Origin: a virus
DNA: 32,610 nt
Virus record (IMG/VR): IMGVR_UViG_3300033150_001768
Span: 1-32,610 of that record
Strand: one strand, 5' to 3'
Positions 1 to 7,839 of the stretch are shown here, in pieces (positions within the stretch are counted from its first letter, which is position 1; each line of letters begins with the position of its first letter). Both the position numbers and the translations under genes were made by a program. The notes under the pieces are model-generated. The model ran no database searches. It saw only the letters and a program-made list of their open reading frames with translations, and was not told the DNA's origin.

Positions 1-195
1 CTACCTTACTCCTTTCTGCCTCTCTATGCCCCAACTCTTGTGATCCAGCTGATATTCAAATCCACAATCATAGCACCGAAAAAATATATCTCCATACTTA
101 TTCCGAATATCTGCGTTGACGTTCTTACTGTGACATCGAGGACAGTATTTAGTGTACCATTTAGTGGCTCGATCGCCTGTATGAACTTTAGCCAT
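1..195 (-). CDS. Small zinc-ribbon protein
   Basis: A 64-residue protein with two CxxC knuckles (CPRC near residues 18-21 and CYDC near 41-44), the usual layout of a small zinc ribbon. Such ribbons bind DNA, RNA or a protein partner; nothing shows which. The start is firm: a near-perfect AGGAGGTGA ribosome binding site lies just before the ATG. The stop codon is at the very edge of the window, so the gene is complete. It follows the terminase genes in the same transcription unit, a position often filled by small phage proteins of unknown role. Confidence 0.75.
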   Translation of the reverse strand: MAKVHTGDRATKWYTKYCPRCHSKNVNADIRNKYGDIFFRCYDCGFEYQLDHKSWGIERQKGVR

Positions 196-209
196 TTTTC
201 ACCTCCTCT

Positions 210-455
210 TTATCCCAAATTTTCCAACTCCAACTCCAAATCATCTTTTCTATTTTCGTAACCTGCTTCTATCAATTCTATTACTCTTTTTCTCACTTCT
301 TCAGGAATTTCCACCTCTCTTTCCCTCCAACTTACTATCTTCAATGGATAATAAGAAAGCTGAGTCTTCATACAATCCAACTCTCCCAAAGCCTCTCTCA
401 CCCTATCCAATTCCTCAATTATTTCTTTTCCCTTTTCGATAGTTTCTCTCTTCAT
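210..455 (-). CDS. Small helical protein of unknown function
   Basis: I do not recognise this protein. It is about 81 residues, highly charged and predicted helical (long Glu/Lys/Arg runs around IIEELDRVREALGEL and EEVRKRVIELIEAG). An open frame extends upstream to 518, but the start used here is the ATG at 455, which has a strong GAGGAGGGG site upstream. The extended version would read through a structured noncoding element and lacks a good site. It ends 14 bp before the zinc-ribbon gene and is probably co-transcribed with it. Confidence 0.6.
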   Translation of the reverse strand: MKRETIEKGKEIIEELDRVREALGELDCMKTQLSYYPLKIVSWREREVEIPEEVRKRVIELIEAGYENRKDDLELELENLG

Positions 456-501
456 TCTTTCGCCCCTCCTCTTTTTTTCAAAATCTCCTCTTTCTCTTCG
501 G

Positions 502-560
502 GGCAGAGCCTTCGACATCTCCCCTGCTTAACCGCTCCAGCGATTAACACAGTCTCTGCC
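502..560 (-). other. Structured intergenic element (nested inverted repeats)
   Basis: A 7-bp inverted repeat (GGCAGAG at 502-508, CTCTGCC at 554-560) encloses a near-perfect 20-bp palindrome at 528-547 (TTAACCGCTCCAGCGATTAA, one mismatched pair plus the centre). In RNA this would fold as a closed stem around an inner hairpin. It lies in the only sizeable gap near the left end (456-593), which has no convincing gene. There is no U-run after it, so it is not a standard terminator. It could be a small structured RNA, a processing site or a protein-binding site. Confidence 0.4.
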
Positions 561-593
561 TATGGAGTCAACCCCGCGGTTTTTCTCATTCCC

Positions 594-734
594 CTATTTC
601 CCCTTTCTCTCTGTGTCATCTTTCACATTTCCCTTACCACCACTTAACAAGTCCTGTAACACGGAACTCTTATCACTAACATTGACCGGTTTCCTTATGC
701 TCCTGGTTTTAATTCTTTCTTTTCTATCTCCCAT
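594..734 (-). CDS. Small basic hypothetical protein (46 aa)
   Basis: A short reading frame of 46 codons beginning ATG at 734, preceded by a good GAGGAG ribosome binding site about 10 nt upstream. It overlaps the end of the preceding gene by 11 bp, as is normal in this genome. The product is hydrophilic and basic (begins MGDRKERIKTRS, ends TERKGK) with no domain I recognise. Support is the ribosome binding site and the tight spacing only; conservation in relatives would decide. Confidence 0.45.
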   Translation of the reverse strand: MGDRKERIKTRSIRKPVNVSDKSSVLQDLLSGGKGNVKDDTERKGK

Positions 735-891
735 ATTTCTTTTCTCCTCTGTTCTTTTTATATATTATAAAGCTTTTTCTCATATTCCTGTCAAAAATCT
801 TTATTTTCCCATCCTCTTTTCCAATTATCAAAAAACCTTTCCTCTTCGCATATTTCAAAGCCTCCTCTTCATTTTCAAAAATAATCCCCAT
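724..891 (-). CDS. Small hypothetical protein
   Basis: A protein of about 55 residues starting MGIIFENEEEALKYAKRKG. The pattern of a short strand, an acidic helix and then two strands (GFLIIGKEDGKIKIFD) suggests a small alpha/beta fold of unknown function. The start is placed at 891 because GGAG lies at good distance; the longer frame to 915 has no such site. It overlaps the upstream gene by 17 bp. Confidence 0.55.
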   Translation of the reverse strand: MGIIFENEEEALKYAKRKGFLIIGKEDGKIKIFDRNMRKSFIIYKKNRGEKKYGR

Positions 892-1228
892 TTTCATTCT
901 CCACATATTTCTCAATTACATCCAAAACCTCTCTCATCATTTTTTCGAGCCGTTCCTGACTTATCACATACATCCAAGACCTCACCACCACTCCATTCCC
1001 GTAACCTGATTCATCTTTATCCAATTGTAAATGTTTTATCCAATTGCCACTTTCTAACATAGCGAAAAATTCATCCGTTATCCTCTCTCTTAACACTTTC
1101 CTATAAACATCGATAACCCCCGCCTCATTCACTGCCTTCAATACATTCTCATCATTAACACTCAACACTTCCAATCTAGTTATGTTATCTAAAATCTTTG
1201 TCAATAATTCCGTTTTGAATTCTGTCAT
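875..1228 (-). CDS. Hypothetical protein downstream of terminase
   Basis: A 117-residue acidic protein that I do not recognise. It starts with an ATG sharing one base with the terminase stop (TAATG), with a GAGGGGG ribosome binding site just upstream, so it is translationally coupled to the terminase large subunit. The middle has alternating strands (GNGVVVRSWMYVIS) between helices. Its place next to the terminase suggests a packaging or head-associated role, which is inference from position only. Confidence 0.6.
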   Translation of the reverse strand: MTEFKTELLTKILDNITRLEVLSVNDENVLKAVNEAGVIDVYRKVLRERITDEFFAMLESGNWIKHLQLDKDESGYGNGVVVRSWMYVISQERLEKMMREVLDVIEKYVENENGDYF

Positions 1229-2928
1229 TACATCCCCCTCGGTTTATTCCCCACTATTCTTCCGTGTTTCTCAAAGTAAGCCACACCATATCCCAACGCA
1301 TCACTAGCATGACTAGCCCAATCGTGAATTGGTTCATCCGTATAATTTCCATCCACTCCTTCTTTCCTCCGATAATTCATCAACCGCTCTATCACTTCCA
1401 GCTGATCCTTATCCACATAAAACCTCCCAGCCACTGGATCCATTATCTTATTCACCAAAGCTATCCTATTCATCACTCCAACAGATATCACCGTCACCTT
1501 CATCCGCACAAACCCCCGATTTATCAAGTGAGCGTTCCTCATTTGATCCCGCACGCTCTTCTTACTTTTTATCCCCCGCTGTAAAGCGTCGGGGCCTACC
1601 ACCTGTATCTTTCTGCGATAGTCTCTTTCTCTTGCCCTTTGGATGAACTCTAGAGTTTTCTTCTTCTGATCATAAGGAAGCAGATCGAAGTCCTCTGGCT
1701 GATGACCTTGGACTAAGCTTATGTAGAAGCGGATAGTCTGTTCGCTGTTTATGTAACTATCCACTAAAGCAATGCGCTTGTTGAAATCTCGGCACAATAC
1801 CAAAATCACCGTCTCATCCGCCAACCCTAAGTCCCAAGCCAATATAGTCTCCCACGTCGGATCGTATTCAATCCGCTGACTAGCGTGATGTTCCACAGAA
1901 AACTTATACCAAACCCTCCCCTCCACGCTCTCGCTGTAATTAATGTCCAGTTCTTGAGCCAATTGGGTGGGAGTGAGAATTTTCTTTTGACGTTCGTACC
2001 ATTCGCTAGTCCATTTGCCATTCACCTGACGGAGGCCTTTTTGTCTTTCGGGATGAAGACGCCAATGAGAGGTCACCACGTGTTCTGCTCCGAAATCTTT
2101 ACTCCACCTCAACCGAGCGAAAGCGTTGCCCTTGCCTTTTACTGTGCTGTTAAGATGTAGACTGCGTGCTGCTTGTTGAATGGAGGCTAAAATTGTTTCG
2201 CTTTTGGGAGTTCTTGCTGCTTCATCCCATAAAGCTATTCGATAAGTTCCGCCTCTTCCGGATTCCGTCGTCGTGGAAGTACCCACTATGTAAGCACCCG
2301 TCAACTTATTACTTATTCGCAAACTCTTTATCTCCAACACACCCTTAAATCCCAACCGCTCATCCAACCGCTCATACATAAATCGAAGTTTACCCAATAA
2401 AGAATCCGGAGTATTCCGCATTCCCCCATCATCTACCAAATCCTCTTTATAACTCAACACACATCCACTAAACGATTCATCATACAATATTCCCCAAAGA
2501 AAAAAAGCCATATATAACCAACTAAACCCCATCTGACGGCTTTTTTCGTTCAAAAGAGGTTCCTGCTTCTTATAAGCATCGTAAATCCTCTCCACGTATT
2601 TCCATTGAAAAGGATAAAGCCGAAAAGGAATCACTGGAGGATCTTTCTCAACATTTAAAATCCAACATTCATTGTTAATAAAATTTGCTGGATTATTTCG
2701 GTAATCTTTGTGTTTTTCGATGTATTTCTGTTGCTCGAGGAGTTTGATCTGATATTGTAAGAGTTCCTCCTGATATGCTAAGATTTCTTTTTTTTCTATT
2801 TCTAAAAATTGTCTTTTTATTTCATTTTTCGTACAGCGCCTCTCGATTTCAATTTCCTGTAACCGCTGCTGTATTTGCTGTAAATCCTCCCACCAATTGT
2901 TTAAGCTTTTCTCTGAGTTTTTTAACAT
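1228..2928 (-). CDS. terL: Terminase large subunit (DNA packaging motor)
   Basis: The ATP-driven motor that packages DNA into the prohead and cuts the concatemer. At 566 residues it has the usual length. The ATPase domain shows an atypical Walker A (SRQMGFSW, residues 130-137), a Walker B with catalytic acid (IALWDEAAR, 231-239) and a motif III-like KGKGN near 264-268. The RNase H-like nuclease domain starts around 361 with its first aspartate in LAWDLGLAD (D366) and has a late aspartate in HDWASHASDALGYG. The N-terminal 75 residues are a charged coiled coil. The gene overlaps the small terminase by 80 bp, with GAGG very close to its start codon. Packaging strategy cannot be told from the sequence. 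Confidence 0.95.
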   Translation of the reverse strand: MLKNSEKSLNNWWEDLQQIQQRLQEIEIERRCTKNEIKRQFLEIEKKEILAYQEELLQYQIKLLEQQKYIEKHKDYRNNPANFINNECWILNVEKDPPVIPFRLYPFQWKYVERIYDAYKKQEPLLNEKSRQMGFSWLYMAFFLWGILYDESFSGCVLSYKEDLVDDGGMRNTPDSLLGKLRFMYERLDERLGFKGVLEIKSLRISNKLTGAYIVGTSTTTESGRGGTYRIALWDEAARTPKSETILASIQQAARSLHLNSTVKGKGNAFARLRWSKDFGAEHVVTSHWRLHPERQKGLRQVNGKWTSEWYERQKKILTPTQLAQELDINYSESVEGRVWYKFSVEHHASQRIEYDPTWETILAWDLGLADETVILVLCRDFNKRIALVDSYINSEQTIRFYISLVQGHQPEDFDLLPYDQKKKTLEFIQRARERDYRRKIQVVGPDALQRGIKSKKSVRDQMRNAHLINRGFVRMKVTVISVGVMNRIALVNKIMDPVAGRFYVDKDQLEVIERLMNYRRKEGVDGNYTDEPIHDWASHASDALGYGVAYFEKHGRIVGNKPRGM

Positions 2929-3343
2929 TTTCCTCTAATTCCTTCGTGCTCTTTTCTGAGACGTTCAAATCCCCCTTTACATTTATTTCGTTTACTAATT
3001 TTCCCTCCTTTTTCCAAAACAACTCTATAGCTCTCAATTTCACGGCGTCGCTAGTACTCTTACTAGTAAGAATCTCCTCAAACTGATCGTTCACTATTCC
3101 ACGCAAATACTCAAATCTAGCACTCTCTATCTGATCCATTTTATCGGAATACAGATTGTACGCCTCCACGTACTTGGGATGTTTAATCCATTTACGCACA
3201 GTAGCACTGCTTTTATGAATTATTCGAGCTATTTTTTCCGCACTGTATCCAGCATACTGATATTTCATAATACGCCAATGGATATCTTTCAAAACAAAAA
3301 TCTCTCTTTTTCTCTTTCTAGATTTCTTCTTCTCTTTTTCCAT
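2849..3343 (-). CDS. terS: Terminase small subunit
   Basis: The DNA-recognition subunit of the packaging terminase, 164 residues. After a basic N-terminus there is a helix-turn-helix (YSAEKIARIIHKSSATVRKWIKHPKY, about residues 33-58), then an oligomerisation region and NEINVKGDLNV, a segment common in Firmicute-type small terminases. It sits directly upstream of terL and overlaps it. The ATG is preceded by a run of six G that is partly included in the palindrome at 3351-3364, so its translation may be tuned by RNA structure. Confidence 0.85.
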   Translation of the reverse strand: MEKEKKKSRKRKREIFVLKDIHWRIMKYQYAGYSAEKIARIIHKSSATVRKWIKHPKYVEAYNLYSDKMDQIESARFEYLRGIVNDQFEEILTSKSTSDAVKLRAIELFWKKEGKLVNEINVKGDLNVSEKSTKELEENVKKLREKLKQLVGGFTANTAAVTGN

Positions 3344-3350
3344 TCATCCC

Positions 3351-3364
3351 CCCTATTAATAGGG
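3351..3364 (-). promoter_or_regulatory. Perfect palindrome overlapping the terS ribosome binding site
   Basis: CCCTATTAATAGGG is a perfect 14-bp palindrome whose last three G on the minus strand are part of the AGGGGGG ribosome binding site of terS. It could act as an operator, or as a short hairpin that partly hides the site. It is preceded by a T-run and AT-rich DNA in a 70-bp gap between the transglycosylase and terS. No convincing promoter boxes with normal spacing were seen. Confidence 0.35.
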
Positions 3365-3413
3365 AAAAAATAACACTTAATTATTAATTAAATCATATTT
3401 AATTTAATCCTTT

Positions 3414-4235
3414 TCAAATCTCGCCTTTTTTTATCCTCGTATACACATTCAATACATTATTTACATACCGTTTCCCCGCCACTAGTCTTTTATCTTCATC
3501 GTTCAAATCAGCAAATCTCATATTCCCATCATTCCAATAATACTTCAATACATACTGAGGTCCGACATTATACGCCAATAACACCCACTCTATCCTCCCA
3601 TCAAAAGTTTCGAACAAATGATACAAAAACAACACCTGCAACTTCTTAGAATACACCGGATCAAACAATTTCTCTTTTCCATACGCAGTAGGTCTCAGCT
3701 CCTCATACGGAGTGTAAAAACAAGAAACCATCCTAGCCGTATAAGGCATAAATTGACACACACCCAAAGCACCCACCTTAGATTTAGCTCGTTTATTGAA
3801 TCCCTTACTTTCCACTCCATCTATAGCCACTAATAAATAAGGATCTATTCCGTACAATTTCCCTCCAGCGTAACTTATCTCTAAATATTTTCTCAATTCC
3901 TCTTTATTCATTCTATTCCGCTTTTCTACTTTCCATTTTTCACTTTCAACCAAAACATACTTCCCCGATATCAACACAAATCGTTCAAACTTTTTCGCAT
4001 CCGTTACATAATAATCGCTAGCTAAAAAATCTTTCAAATAAAAAGCAGTGTCCAATAGGTCTCGATTTTTTTCTTTCAACTCATCTATTTCTTTCGCATA
4101 TTTCGATTTTAAATTCTCTATTTCTTTATTTAGACTGGGAATTATTACCAACATCGCTATCCCTAAAACCACGCTAACTATCAACAAATACACCCCTACC
4201 AATATTCCCACTATTTTCTTTTCAACATTATTCAT
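3414..4235 (-). CDS. Membrane-anchored lytic transglycosylase (lysis protein)
   Basis: A 273-residue peptidoglycan-cleaving enzyme of the SLT/GEWL type. Residues 8-32 form an N-terminal membrane helix, residues 34-65 a charged coiled coil. The C-terminal domain carries the catalytic glutamate in AIDGVESKGFN (about E142), the GALGVCQFMPYTA motif (155-167) and the LLAYNVGP motif near the end. The membrane helix would act as a signal anchor, which fits either a SAR-type endolysin or a virion-associated wall hydrolase. It follows a one-TM small protein by an 8-bp overlap, as in a holin-endolysin pair. Confidence 0.85.
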   Translation of the reverse strand: MNNVEKKIVGILVGVYLLIVSVVLGIAMLVIIPSLNKEIENLKSKYAKEIDELKEKNRDLLDTAFYLKDFLASDYYVTDAKKFERFVLISGKYVLVESEKWKVEKRNRMNKEELRKYLEISYAGGKLYGIDPYLLVAIDGVESKGFNKRAKSKVGALGVCQFMPYTARMVSCFYTPYEELRPTAYGKEKLFDPVYSKKLQVLFLYHLFETFDGRIEWVLLAYNVGPQYVLKYYWNDGNMRFADLNDEDKRLVAGKRYVNNVLNVYTRIKKGEI

Positions 4236-4398
4236 CGATTTCCTCCTCCGATTTTTCTAATTTATTGATAATGAAATTTTCCAGCTCCCGAACTCTTCCC
4301 CATAAGGATGAAACTTTCACCACAGACAAAACTCCCATCACCATGAGTCCCAAATAAAAACCAACACCAAAAACTCCAACTAAAATTAAAACGTTCAT
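4228..4398 (-). CDS. One-TM small membrane protein, holin candidate
   Basis: A 56-residue protein starting MNVLILVGVFGVGFYLG. Residues 3-27 form one strongly hydrophobic helix, followed by a charged tail (RVRELENFIINKLEKSEEEIDE). The start has a good AGAGGAAT site, and the gene overlaps the transglycosylase start by 8 bp, so the two are coupled. Size, topology and position fit a one-span holin or another lysis accessory protein. Holin function is inferred from context, not from a recognised family. Confidence 0.6.
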   Translation of the reverse strand: MNVLILVGVFGVGFYLGLMVMGVLSVVKVSSLWGRVRELENFIINKLEKSEEEIDE

Positions 4399-4401
4399 TT
4401 T

Positions 4402-4788
4402 CTATTCCTCTTTTTCCTTTATCAAATCCCGATGAATCATGCCCCTAGCTAAATACTCAATATATTCTAATCTCTTTTTTAATTCTAATTTTTCCCTCTC
4501 CAGCTCCTTTATTCTATTCATTAATCGCTCACACACTCTATTCATTAATCGTTCACACACTTCTCCGTAATCAACGGTTTGACTTGTGTAAGGATATGCG
4601 GGGAGATTCTGAAGATTTTCGTAATCGGCATAAAACACCGCTTCGCAAAACCGATTACACATAGCATTGTAGAGGAAATCCCCTGGCTTGATTCCTTTTT
4701 GAACGTATCGATGGATAGCACTCATCATCCGCTCTGGAATAACCCATTGTCGATGCTTATAAAAAGTCATATTAGGATCGTAAGGCAT
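4402..4788 (-). CDS. Conserved phage protein of unknown function with internal duplication
   Basis: A 128-residue protein resembling a widespread phage hypothetical family with the pattern IPERMMSAIHRYVQKGIKPGDFLYNAMCNRFCEAVFYADYENLQNLPAY. The function of that family is not known to me. The C-terminal half is a coiled coil. Inside it VCERLMNR occurs twice in tandem because the DNA has a 24-bp direct duplication. The start has an AAGGAGAGG site. It overlaps its upstream neighbour by 17 bp. Confidence 0.7.
   Translation of the reverse strand: MPYDPNMTFYKHRQWVIPERMMSAIHRYVQKGIKPGDFLYNAMCNRFCEAVFYADYENLQNLPAYPYTSQTVDYGEVCERLMNRVCERLMNRIKELEREKLELKKRLEYIEYLARGMIHRDLIKEKEE
4514..4561 (-). repeat. 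24-bp tandem duplication within a gene
   Basis: Two adjacent 24-bp copies (4514-4537 and 4538-4561) differ at one base. They keep the reading frame and duplicate an eight-residue coiled-coil segment (VCERLMNR). This looks like a recent slippage event. Confidence 0.85.
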
Positions 4789-5095
4789 CTTCCTCTCCTT
4801 TTTTTATAAAATTTTTTTCATTGCATCCTAATCTTATTTCATGTTTTTCATCTATAAAAGCTATCCCGTCAAATATACTGCGTCCACTCTTTTTATTAAT
4901 ATTCCAAGCTTTCGCAACCTTATGTAAATGTGGTTTTTTCTCATTGAATTCGCCTTTTTCTTCATCAAAAACACATCGATAATAAACCAAATCCGTCCTT
5001 TCCCGCCCATAATGTTCTATTATCCATAATTTATACAAATAATCATAATCAAAAAAACTATTCAAAAAACTATTAGTTAATTCTACATAAACCAT
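4772..5095 (-). CDS. Hypothetical protein
   Basis: I do not recognise this 107-residue protein. It mixes aromatic and charged residues (begins MVYVELTNSFLNSFFDYDYLYKLW), with no membrane segment and no clear motif. The ribosome binding site is weak. It lies between the ATP-grasp gene and the duplicated-coil gene, overlapping the latter, which supports it being translated. Confidence 0.5.
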   Translation of the reverse strand: MVYVELTNSFLNSFFDYDYLYKLWIIEHYGRERTDLVYYRCVFDEEKGEFNEKKPHLHKVAKAWNINKKSGRSIFDGIAFIDEKHEIRLGCNEKNFIKKGEEDALRS

Positions 5096-5133
5096 TTTTA
5101 CTTTTCCATATGAATGTCTATTTTTCCACCATT

Positions 5134-6192
5134 TTAATAAAAAATCTCTTTATAATATCGTACCATATTCTTAAAATAATAATATTCATATCTTTCAACT
5201 GTTCTCCATATATTCTTTCCCTCCGCAACCTCTAAAGCCAATCGAGGGAGATTTACCACTTGTGAGCTCAACACTATCGTTCCACTCACCCGTGGATTTA
5301 TCTCTATGAGTTTAAAACCTCGTTCGGTTTCGATAAATTGAAGATTAACATTATAATAAAGATCCAACTTATCCACAATATATTTAGAAATCTTTTCCAA
5401 TTCCTCATTTTTTTCTATTCTTCCTTTTACGCATATTCCACTTCTCACTCTTTCCCTCACTCTAGTCACAATTATGGAATTTCCATAAAAGTCCCGCACA
5501 ATATCCGCACTCCATTCTTTACCTTTAAAAAATGGAGTTATCAAAAGGCCATTAACTTTTTTTACTTGTTCCCAATTTATGACTTTTAACAAATTGTCTT
5601 TATGAACAATTTGATAAGGAACAGGTTTAGATTCTAAATCTATTACACAATATTTATCCTTTAATATACATTTCATCAATCCTCTACTTCCATTACTTTC
5701 ACAAGGTTTAATAAAAAGTCCATTTTTCATTTCGTCCTTTTCCCAACATTCAATATCTTTTTCCATAAAACGATACATATCATCTTTATTATTCACTATT
5801 GAATAATGATACAAAAAATCTTCCTCATAAAACATTCCGCAAGTTCTTCCCTTATTTAAACATATTTTTAATTTCTCTTTATCATTTACCAATATTTTAC
5901 AGTCCTCTATTCCATTATATACTCGAACAGCTTTTAAAATACTTAATTTCATCAATTCCTGACTACTCATAGGTAATACAAAATCGATATTCTTTTCTCT
6001 GATAATTCTTATTATATCGTTTAAATATCTGTCGAAACTAGCTGGAAATATTACTTCACCCGGAATCATCTCCAATCCATAAGCCTCCGGATCACAATCC
6101 ACCCCATACAAATCATAGTAATTTCTTAATAACCGAATTATCGAACCAGCCCCAGGACATCCTACCGCCGTTAATAAAACTTTCTTTTTCAT
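5134..6192 (-). CDS. ATP-grasp ligase
   Basis: A 352-residue protein of the CarB/PylC-type ATP-grasp family, which joins a carboxylate to an amine or similar nucleophile through an acyl-phosphate. The N-terminus has a pre-ATP-grasp Rossmann-like fold (KVLLTAVGCPGAGSIIRLLR). The ATP-grasp core shows FIKPCESNGSRG (phosphate-binding loop), a strand with EWSADIV, and the metal-binding FIETERGFKLIEINPRVSGT. The substrate is unknown. It is two genes downstream of a PIG-L deacetylase; this pairing is seen in carbohydrate-modification clusters, so a role in modifying a sugar, DNA or the cell surface is possible but unproven. Confidence 0.8.
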   Translation of the reverse strand: MKKKVLLTAVGCPGAGSIIRLLRNYYDLYGVDCDPEAYGLEMIPGEVIFPASFDRYLNDIIRIIREKNIDFVLPMSSQELMKLSILKAVRVYNGIEDCKILVNDKEKLKICLNKGRTCGMFYEEDFLYHYSIVNNKDDMYRFMEKDIECWEKDEMKNGLFIKPCESNGSRGLMKCILKDKYCVIDLESKPVPYQIVHKDNLLKVINWEQVKKVNGLLITPFFKGKEWSADIVRDFYGNSIIVTRVRERVRSGICVKGRIEKNEELEKISKYIVDKLDLYYNVNLQFIETERGFKLIEINPRVSGTIVLSSQVVNLPRLALEVAEGKNIWRTVERYEYYYFKNMVRYYKEIFY

Positions 6193-6283
6193 TTTATTTA
6201 TCCCATTATGATTTTCACTAAATTTGAATTATCCAAAATCTCATTATATCTATTTACAACCCTCTTTTATATCAACTCCCATT

Positions 6284-6571
6284 TTAATTGTCTTTTTTCT
6301 CCTCTCTTAAATTATATAATAACATATTTTTCAAATTACATTCAAATTTCTCGTCTGAAACGAGTTCATGAGGATTGAAATTAATTTTTTTCTTTTTATT
6401 CAAATAACGAATAATATCCTCTTCGTTCAATTTTTTATAACTCAAAAATCTATACGATTTCCCGTAATAATTTATCTCTGCTCTTATACGTCCTTTACGA
6501 ATTAACAACGCCAAATAATCCCTTTGAAAACCGTATTTTTTACAAGCCTCCTCCATATCTATTGTTCCCAT
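6284..6571 (-). CDS. Excisionase/MerR-like winged-helix DNA-binding protein
   Basis: A protein of about 95 residues starting MGTIDMEEACKKYGFQRDYLALLIRKGRIRAE, followed by GKSYRFLSYKKLNEEDIIRYL. This is the helix-turn-helix plus wing plus C-terminal helix pattern of excisionase and MerR-type domains. The start is set at 6571 because GGGAGG lies at good spacing; the longer frame to 6601 has none and would overlap the upstream stop. It may be a local transcription regulator. No integrase is visible in the window. Confidence 0.6.
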   Translation of the reverse strand: MGTIDMEEACKKYGFQRDYLALLIRKGRIRAEINYYGKSYRFLSYKKLNEEDIIRYLNKKKKINFNPHELVSDEKFECNLKNMLLYNLREEKKDN

Positions 6572-6587
6572 ATTTTCTTCCTCCCTT

Positions 6588-7202
6588 TCAATTATCCACA
6601 AAATTAATTATTTCAAAAGCCTCAGCATATTCTACATTTATTATTCCTCCGTAAAATCTAGCCATAGCCTCTATATATTTTTGATTAGTATATTTTTTAC
6701 TGCTTTGAGAAATATAATTAGTTATCGCTTCGATTTTTGTCATAAGATGACACTTCTCTAATACAATAAAATCATTTACAAACGAATCCTTACAATTCCA
6801 AGGTTGCTTATAAGCAATCATATTACATCCAGCGAAAGCTCTTAAGCATTCCCGAGCCAAAACATGATGATCTTGATGCTTGTCTTTAACACTGGGAACT
6901 ACAACTAAATCAGGTTTAATTCTTCCTCTCAACCAAATTAAAGTATCTAAAAGCTTTTGCCGTACTTCGTAAAAATATCTCGTTCTGAATCCGTATATTA
7001 AAACATTATTCTCTTCAATTCCTAAACACTTTGTAGCCTCGTAGCATTCCTCTCTAGTATTATACTTTTTATTAATTTCGTCAGCGCTGCTCATAGCAAC
7101 GTAATGAACATCAAATCCCATCTCTATCCATTTAACTATACTCCCCCCAACCATTAATTCTACATCGTCCACATGAGCTCCAATACATAATATCCTCTTC
7201 AT
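6588..7202 (-). CDS. PIG-L family deacetylase
   Basis: A 204-residue zinc-dependent N-deacetylase of the PIG-L/LmbE family, which removes acetyl groups from N-acetylglucosamine-type substrates. The zinc and catalytic motif AHVDD (residues 9-13) and a downstream HxDHH-type motif (KDKHQDHHVLA) are present. Length is typical. An AAGAGG site precedes the ATG. The neighbouring ATP-grasp enzyme suggests a small carbohydrate or cofactor modification pathway; the true substrate is not evident. Confidence 0.88.
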   Translation of the reverse strand: MKRILCIGAHVDDVELMVGGSIVKWIEMGFDVHYVAMSSADEINKKYNTREECYEATKCLGIEENNVLIYGFRTRYFYEVRQKLLDTLIWLRGRIKPDLVVVPSVKDKHQDHHVLARECLRAFAGCNMIAYKQPWNCKDSFVNDFIVLEKCHLMTKIEAITNYISQSSKKYTNQKYIEAMARFYGGIINVEYAEAFEIINFVDN

Positions 7203-7223
7203 TCAAACCTCTTACATTTCATC

Positions 7224-7718
7224 TTATATTTTTTCATAATACAAATATTTCTTTCTCAAATACATTTCTCCATATTTCCATATACACCAAGCATCATACA
7301 AATGCTGATTTTCAAATTTCTTTTCCCACATACTTTCCACCCGATGTTTCACCTCAGCCTTTCCTATATTTCCTTTTCCCAACACCATTTTTTTCCAAGC
7401 CATAGGAGAAACCATCTCACATTCTATTCTGAAATTTTTAAAAACATTCAATTTTATCACTCCATTCACCTCACCCATTACACTCATAGATCTAGAAAGA
7501 GAGCCAAAAGACACTTCTTCCAAAAATACAAAAAACTCCCCGCTTTCGACTTTATTGATAATTCTCCGAAACATATCGCTTAACCTCTCATCTATATGAG
7601 ACAATCTCAAAGCTCTATCTTCCTTTTTTCCCTTAGTAACTACCCAATCATAACCATCATCCCAAACCACCGCTGTCACATTCAATCCCGGATCTATTCC
7701 TATTATCATTTTTTCCAT
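7224..7718 (-). CDS. RuvC-like Holliday junction resolvase
   Basis: A 164-residue RNase H-fold endonuclease of the RuvC type, which resolves branched DNA before packaging. The acidic residues are visible: D9 in IIGIDPGLNVT, E67/E68 in FLEEVSFG, and the C-terminal D142 in HLYDAW. GKGNIGKAEVK matches the usual pre-catalytic segment. The ATG at 7718 and a second in-frame ATG at 7709 are both possible; the latter has better spacing from GGAGA. The upstream small gene overlaps the 5' end. Confidence 0.85.
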   Translation of the reverse strand: MEKMIIGIDPGLNVTAVVWDDGYDWVVTKGKKEDRALRLSHIDERLSDMFRRIINKVESGEFFVFLEEVSFGSLSRSMSVMGEVNGVIKLNVFKNFRIECEMVSPMAWKKMVLGKGNIGKAEVKHRVESMWEKKFENQHLYDAWCIWKYGEMYLRKKYLYYEKI

Positions 7719-7839
7719 TCTCCATATTTATTCTCTTCACATCGTAATCAATCAGAGAAGGCCAATCTACCGTTGATATAAAATCATTGACCTCATCGAC
7801 GTTTTCTACTTCTATATAAAAAGTAGCAGCATAAATCAT
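7657..7839 (-). CDS. Small hypothetical protein overlapping the resolvase gene
   Basis: A 60-residue frame starting MIYAATFYIEVENVDEVNDFIS, which reads like a small beta-alpha protein. It is coupled to the upstream HAD gene by a 4-bp ATGA overlap and overlaps the resolvase by 62 bp. Its last third is therefore dictated by the resolvase sequence. I do not recognise a family. The start coupling and the sensible N-terminal two-thirds support it as real. Confidence 0.5.
   Translation of the reverse strand: MIYAATFYIEVENVDEVNDFISTVDWPSLIDYDVKRINMENGKNDNRNRSGIECDSGGLG

Noticed and set aside
165-174. TGGCTCGATC, a 9/10 match to the edge repeat (also at 25644-25653)
   Set aside because: Both lie in conserved coding codons (GAT CGA GCC for Asp-Arg-Ala), with no loop repeat 18 bp away.
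562-1062. 166-codon plus-strand frame and all other plus-strand frames
   Set aside because: They mirror minus-strand genes, have Ser/Phe/Pro-rich shadow composition, and lack ribosome binding sites.
1827-2021. 64-codon minus-strand frame within the terminase gene
   Set aside because: It is an alternative-frame shadow inside the terminase nuclease domain, with no start signal.
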